A DNA stretch of 41,969 nt from NCBI RefSeq assembly GCF_000711695.1, contig NW_013546890.1, forward strand, positions 1 to 41,969, read 5' to 3'. The translations under genes and the position numbers were made by a program. How positions within the stretch are numbered: the stretch's first letter is position 1; every line of letters starts with the position of its first letter. Source of the stretch: Tilletiaria anomala UBC 951 (lineage: Eukaryota > Basidiomycota > Exobasidiomycetes > Georgefischeriales > Tilletiariaceae). Below, one piece after another: positions 37,601-41,969 of the stretch. The notes below the pieces were generated by a model. That model was not told the origin of the DNA and ran no database searches. It saw nothing but the letters and a program-made list of their open reading frames with translations.

Positions 37601-37863
37601 AGATTACCCACCGTCAGAACTGCAGTGGCTTGCAACACGATTGTGGGCTTTGGGTATGCGGAATTTGGCCAATGGTACTGCTAGGGTTGGTGAAAAGCTG
37701 TGCGGTCAGGCCCTCTCCATGGCGAACTTGTGCGAGAATGCCGACGAGCTCGTGTCTCAGGTATGCAAAACCTGGGCGATAGCAATCACAAGAAGATTCT
37801 GATACCACTCGTGCTTTCTTTCTCCAGTTCACAGCCGAATATGAATGTAGCGTCGACAAATAA
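34615..37863 (+). CDS. Probable meiosis-specific TPR protein of the Zip4/Spo22 type, about 941 aa
   Basis: Seven exons give one phase-consistent frame: 34615-35023, 35092-35352, 35448-35560, 35623-35895, 35960-35981 (22 nt), 36049-37760 and 37828-37863. Intron sizes are 68, 95, 62, 64, 67 and 67 nt. Donors are GC-GAGT, GTGATG, GTACGC, GTGCGC, GTGAGA and GTATGC, all weaker than the GTGAGT/C used elsewhere here; the second intron is the least certain. The product is helical and TPR-like throughout (GQALWNASLSL; ALELALELVEP; LLWKAGDSAFTCKRFDEAAEYFALA; AVALLHADSPHRAWSILARI), with no other domain. LWKAGDSAF...F.EAAEYFALA and the total length recall the Spo22 family, in which yeast Zip4 scaffolds the ZMM complex for crossovers and synaptonemal complex. 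Assignment rests on pattern only; another TPR family is possible. Confidence 0.6.
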
Positions 37864-38019
37864 ATTGCGGCTGTGCCGGGCACGTCTCCCTGAGCATCAG
37901 TTGCAAATGAATTATCTCTGATGCGAGCAGTATAGAATTCCGGCCCCGCCCAGATAATATTTTCGTAGAGCATGAGATTGAGGAACCTAGCGTGACATAA
38001 GAGTACAGAATGAAAGTGC

Positions 38020-39146
38020 TTAACCGTGCTTGGCTTTCTGCAAGATGAATCAATGGGTGGCAGGGTCAGTAACTTTGATGTCAAAGCCGGAACCATTGTC
38101 AGATGCAACTCACTGTGCTCTTCAGTCTCCTGACGTAGTGCTCGAGCTCGGCTCCCTCGAGAATGTACCCGTCAGCACGGCCGCTCTGACCGGGACGCGA
38201 AGAAATGACGGCGTAGAGACGGCCAGCGCCGAATTGCTGCTCAACCAGAGTGTCGATCTTGGCCGACTGCTTGCGCTCTGTCAGCTTGCGCTCAACAGCG
38301 CGGCTCTTCTTTTGAGCCTCGACCTCCTCGAGCGCACCTTGGCCGGCAGCGCGGCGCTTGGTGGTCACAGACTGACCGTAGTGCTTCTCGTACGCCTGAC
38401 GGAAGGGGGTGGCATCGACCTGAACGACGGCGTTCTTGACAAGGGTGTTGGTGCGGACCAACTCGTTGTTCGAGGCGTTGAAAACGACCTGAAGGATACG
38501 GGTCTTGGCCGTGATGTGCTCTGAGCCCCATGCAAAGTTACCGCTAAGAACAAAAAATTCAGGAAGGGTCAGTGACTCGTTCGAAGCTTGGCTGTGACGT
38601 GTGGTTTTGCAGTGCCAATGCAATGCTGTGAGCCCTAACCAGGCGTCAGAGGCATTGTGCACTCTCATGCCCATTGTAGACTTAAAATGCCCGACGACAC
38701 GAGCCGATATCTGTCCTGACATGAGTCCACGAGTCGACTCCCAAGTTCGAAGCCACCGTTCGGTGTGACCATACCAGTGCTCCAGAGCCACTTCACAAAG
38801 GAGCAGAAAACTTAGTGCAAAGTTTACGGCCTCCTTTCCAAGCCAACAGAGCATCCAGGATTGCTGCGACTACGTCTTGGCATAATCCCACCAAGCTCAC
38901 TCATCTCCAGCTGTCTTCCGACGACCCAGCCTGGGCGTTTCACTTCCTTTTGAATGCTCACCTCTCGAGACGAAGAGCCCGGTGCTTGATGTTACCACCG
39001 CGCACGCGGACAGTGTGAATCCGCTTGGCACCGATACGGGTGTTGGCGGCCTGACGACCGAGCTCGAACTTTCTCTTCTTCCGGTAGTGAGCTCTGCGGG
39101 CGCCCGAGGCGGCCCTCTTGTGGCGCGAATCCCTAGTGAGACCCAT
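38020..39146 (-). CDS. RPS8: 40S ribosomal protein S8 (eS8), 210 aa
   Basis: Three exons: 39146-38962, 38543-38114 and a terminal 18-nt exon 38037-38020 coding KAKHG and the stop. Introns are 418 nt (donor GTGAGC) and 76 nt (donor GTGAGT). eS8 is a structural protein of the small ribosomal subunit. Signatures are the N-terminus [54 protein letters not shown] across the first join, [14 protein letters not shown], and [19 protein letters not shown]. The length matches the family. The long first intron is typical of ribosomal protein genes; it also stays open in the frame of exon 2 for about 100 codons, probably by chance. It pairs head to head with RPL34. Confidence 0.97.
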
Positions 39147-39857
39147 CTTGATATCTTTGCTGGCGAAACAGAGAGGTACGAATGAAGGAAAGTTGGAGAT
39201 GGAGAAGTATGAACTTTTGGCAGCGAGCGCGAGAGGATGCGAGCCTGCGAAGCGCATCGAGGCCGACGCCTATGGGCGGAGCGGGGGCAGGCGACGACGG
39301 CGGCGGAGCGGAACGACAACCGACTTGCCGCAGCACTTCAGCCCACAATGTTCCGCCCGCTCTCACTTGCTCACCTTGCGCGAACACCCGCCGGCCGCCA
39401 GCCACACCAGTCCCAGCAGTCACCGACTCCAGCAAGTGCCGCCAAAGTCACATTTGAGCTTCTCACTGTCGGGATTTACTTCTGGGCTCACTCCCCATTG
39501 GACCTTCTCGCCAGTCACCTTCAAGGACACCCTCAGCAAGGTTGGTATGCACTGCGGGCGATGTTTGGCTGCATGTTTGGTAAAGGAAAGTTCGGAGATA
39601 CAAGGACCCTGCGTGCAGGGGTGATTGACTAGGGATTGCGTCAAAAGGCAAGGATCACGAGCCTTTCGGCGACTGGGTGATGGATGCAGACAAAACTTGC
39701 GGATAAAGATGGGCATTGGAGAGGGGACTGGGGTAGCCCACAAGGTCGTTTAGGAGGATCGCATGCGCAGCACAGCAACTGGGGCATATAATCCACAGAT
39801 GCAAGTGAGCAATCGTGTGACTGTATCGATGAATCTGACCTTCCGCCAAATCTACAG
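39147..39857. promoter_or_regulatory. Divergent RPS8 / RPL34 promoter with HomolD-like boxes
   Basis: This 711-bp region lies between two ribosomal protein genes facing away from each other. It contains three HomolD-like motifs: CAGTCACC at 39417-39424 and 39512-39519 on +, and CAGTCACA on - at 39823-39816, about 35 bp before the RPL34 ATG. HomolD (CAGTCACA) is the core element of ribosomal protein promoters in fission yeast and is found in many fungi; its function here is inferred. The RPL34 ATG directly follows a TCTACAG acceptor-like sequence, so a leader intron is possible. Confidence 0.4.
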
Positions 39858-40446
39858 ATGGCCCAACGAGTCACTCTCCGTAAGCGTACGCCGTACAACA
39901 CCAAGTCCAACCGGCGTCGTGTCATCAAGACCCCGGGCGGCAAGCTTCGTTACCTTCACATCAAGAAGCTTCCCACTGCGCCGAAATGCGGTGACTGCCA
40001 CACGAAGCTGCCAGGTATTGAGGCTCTCCGGCCTCGGGAGTACGCCAATGTCAGCAAGACAAAGAAGACTGTCAACCGGGCATACGGTGGAAGCCGATGC
40101 GCAAACTGCGTCAGGACAAGGTGAGCGTCATTAGATCGATTAAGGCGGATGATCGCCAGGCGGGCCTGGGTGGTTTAGCAGAGAAAGCTAGATCATGTGA
40201 AGCCAGTAACGGGCTCAGACGCGAGAAGGAGATTGCGGCTTGTCGTCTGGAACTTGGGCTCTGCATAGGCAGTGGAGCCATGAAAAGCAAGCATGGATTG
40301 CAATTATCCTGGCGCATGAGCTTTAAACATCAAAGGAAGGAGTTGCTCACGCATATTTTCCTTTTAACAGAATCATCCGCGCTTTCCTTGTCGAGGAGGC
40401 CAAGATTGTCAAGCAGGTTGTCAAGAATGCTGCCAAGGCCAAGTAA
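39858..40446 (+). CDS. RPL34: 60S ribosomal protein L34 (eL34), 112 aa
   Basis: Two exons, 39858-40120 and 40371-40446, are split by a 250-nt intron with donor GTGAGC and acceptor TTTTAACAG. The protein belongs to the large ribosomal subunit. The N-terminus MAQRVTLRKRTPYNTKSN, then KTPGGKLRYLHIKK, a zinc-ribbon-like CGDCHTKLPGI (two Cys) paired with GGSRCANCVRTR (two Cys), and the tail RAFLVEEAKIVKQV are all diagnostic. The length agrees with eL34 (about 115-120). The acceptor-like TCTACAG right before the ATG suggests that the real first exon is noncoding, or that a leader intron ends there. Confidence 0.97.
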
Positions 40447-40844
40447 ATGCCCTCACAATGATGATCGCCTTGATGCAGACCAGTCTTGCAAGGCTCTCAT
40501 CCGGCGGAGCCCGAGGGCGCTCAGCTCCGATATGATTGACTGAGAGTCAAAGCAGGGGACATCGGGCGATGGAGCGACGTTCAATTGCTCGTCGCGTGGT
40601 CGCTTGGAAGAGAGCAACAGCAGTCGCTCTGTCCACTCTTGGATGCCGCGTCGCATGCAAGCACTACGCAAGCATATGTATAGTACCACAAAATGACATG
40701 CCTCGACATGCTCAGATCAGGATCTGCTTTTACGAAGGGTCGAGGTGGATTTCAGGCTTGGACATGATGCCTGGAAGCAATTATGTCTGTCTGGGTACAT
40801 TGTGGAGACGTGCGCAAATGCTGCAGAGTTACGGGACAAGGATG
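40447..40844. other. Convergent intergenic region RPL34 / transcription factor; nothing recognised
   Basis: These 398 bp separate the stop of RPL34 on + from the stop of the partial transcription factor on -. Short frames exist but none resembles a gene. It likely holds two 3' untranslated regions. Confidence 0.5.
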
Positions 40845-41958
40845 CTATGGATTGAAGGTGAGACCGACTGGGAAGCTGTTCATCATGCTTGGCGTGCTGG
40901 GCCTCGTGATGCCAGGTGTGACGCCAGGCGTGGCAGCCAGCGTCTGCTGGTGGTTGCAGAAGATGGATGTAGCGGGTATGGTGTCCAAGCCGTGGCCACC
41001 TGTGCCATCGAGCGGGCCACCGAAACCAGGGGGGAGGAGCGATGACCAGAAGCTCTCATTGAGGAGCTGATCGGTATTGTTGTTGACGGCGTTGAGCATC
41101 TGCGTGGCGTCCATGCCCTGCATGGTGTTGATCGCTAGGTCATCGCGTCCGCCTGGCATCATGGTGATGCCGCCCGAGACGGCAGGGCCGCGGTTGACGA
41201 TCGACGGATCGATAGCGTTGCCATTGAAAGCAGCCATGCCCGACTGTCCATTGTGATCGGTGTTGTGCAGGGTCGTTGTCTCTGTGGCGTCTGCGGCACC
41301 GCTCGGCGTACCTGCCCTGGACCCGCGGTGCGGTGTCGCTGCGCCTGAGCGGGTGCCTTCTGTTTGATCGAGGCGCGATTGCAGAAGGGTACGCAGGAAT
41401 GTGGCATACAGAGCGGGTGTATGAGTCTCGTTGACGGCGAGCTCATCGAGGAAAGAGGCAGTCTGCGAGACCGTTTGCACCACCGAATCCTCGTCCGAGT
41501 ATCCCGAGAAGGCCGGTCGGATGAGCTGAAGAAAGGAGATCAAATATGAGCAAGGGTCATTGCTAGAAGAAACGAGCACATCCCAAGGCTCAGAAGACTG
41601 ACCTTGAGCAAAAACACGCAAGCATACGTAATCATGACGTATTGCGAATCAGGAGCGTAGCGCATCACCGGGCCCAGAGCGAAAGCGGCCTGGACCATGC
41701 CTCGTGCAGCAGTGAGGCAGCGCATGTAGTCTGCGAGCGCGGTGATCAAGATGTCAGGTGCGGATCTTCCCTCTCGGCGGAAAGAGGCAGGGATATGGAG
41801 GGACTAGCTGAAGACTTACACATTGGTTTATCCAAGCCGGTAAGAGCGGGATGGTCGATGGCGTGTTGTAAGCCAAAGCTATTGAGGACGAGAACAGCGT
41901 AGCTGTGTGGAAGGATCATAACAGTGTCAGCCGAGCGGCGTTCAGTGAATATGTTGCT
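40845..41958 (-). CDS. Fungal-type transcription factor, C-terminal part only (gene runs off the window)
   Basis: This is the 3' portion of a gene that continues beyond the right edge. Visible exons are up to about 41958-41821, then 41730-41603 and 41525-40845. The introns are 89 nt (donor GTAAGT) and 77 nt (donor GTCAGT). A stop lies in frame just upstream of 41964, so the first visible exon probably begins at an AG near 41959. The sequence matches the C-terminal half of the fungal-specific regulatory domain found behind Zn2Cys6 clusters: ILPHSYAVLVLNSFGLQHA, MVQAAFALGPVMRYAPDSQY, VMITYACVFLLK across to LIRPAFSGYSDEDSV, then LDELAVNETHTPALYATFL. A Gly/Thr/Asn-rich tail (SSLLPPGFGGPLDG) ends the protein. 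The DNA-binding domain lies outside the window, so its type and targets are unknown. Confidence 0.8.
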
Positions 41959-41969
41959 CTGCATTCACT

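Noticed and set aside
38099-38854. A 251-residue open frame read as one continuous protein
   Set aside because: Its second half is RPS8 exon 2; the first half is the RPS8 intron, and the conserved N-terminus [11 protein letters not shown] lies in a separate upstream exon.
38544-38961. snoRNA inside the long RPS8 intron
   Set aside because: I read the transcript strand for C and D boxes and H/ACA hinges. A few CTGA and near-C-box matches exist, but none has acceptable spacing or a terminal stem, so I do not call one.
40121-40370. snoRNA inside the RPL34 intron
   Set aside because: No C/D pair with proper spacing and no clear H and ACA boxes were found.

Overview
The window looks like nuclear DNA of a basidiomycete fungus, most likely a smut-type or yeast-like lineage such as Ustilaginomycotina (the lineage is inferred, not proven). 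Reasons: compact genes with many short introns (about 59-95 nt, a strong preference for GTGAG donors), a UDP-glucuronate decarboxylase gene, fungal binuclear-zinc regulators, a fused two-half fungal phosphofructokinase, and Skt5-, Dpb11- and Zip4-type proteins. I could place sixteen coding loci. Exons were placed by eye from splice signals, reading phase and family alignment from memory, so no model is backed by transcripts.

Left part (1-11.5 kb): a low-complexity orphan gene on +, a Skt5/Chs4-like Sel1-repeat regulator of chitin synthase on -, and a Zn2Cys6 transcription factor on - whose reading frame is split by one in-frame TAG. From 11.4 to 14.8 kb is a gene-poor gap holding a decayed LTR-retrotransposon pol fossil on -.

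Centre (14.8-28 kb): biotin-protein ligase (+) ends 30 bp from UDP-glucuronate decarboxylase (-). The latter shares a 424-bp divergent upstream region with a four-BRCT Dpb11/Rad4/TopBP1 homologue (+). That gene in turn converges on 6-phosphofructokinase (-), and bleomycin hydrolase (-) follows.

Right part (28.8-42 kb): cohesin acetyltransferase Eco1 (-) lies directly downstream of MSH6 (-). MSH6 diverges from a Zip4/Spo22-like meiotic TPR gene (+) across a 495-bp intergenic region with three perfect ACGCGT boxes. Next come a divergent pair of ribosomal protein genes, RPS8 (-) and RPL34 (+), and the 3' part of a second fungal-type transcription factor (-) that runs off the window.

Taken together, four genes of replication initiation, cohesion, mismatch repair and meiotic recombination (DPB11, ECO1, MSH6, ZIP4-like) lie within about 18 kb. 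Two of the three upstream regions serving them carry MCB-type G1/S motifs. The most notable signals are the unusually weak splice donors of the ZIP4-like gene, including a probable GC-AG intron, the MCB cluster, the MSH6-ECO1 stop/start overlap, the in-frame TAG in the Zn2Cys6 factor, and a bleomycin hydrolase that appears to end at the residue other family members reach only after self-processing. I saw no convincing wholly new multi-gene system.
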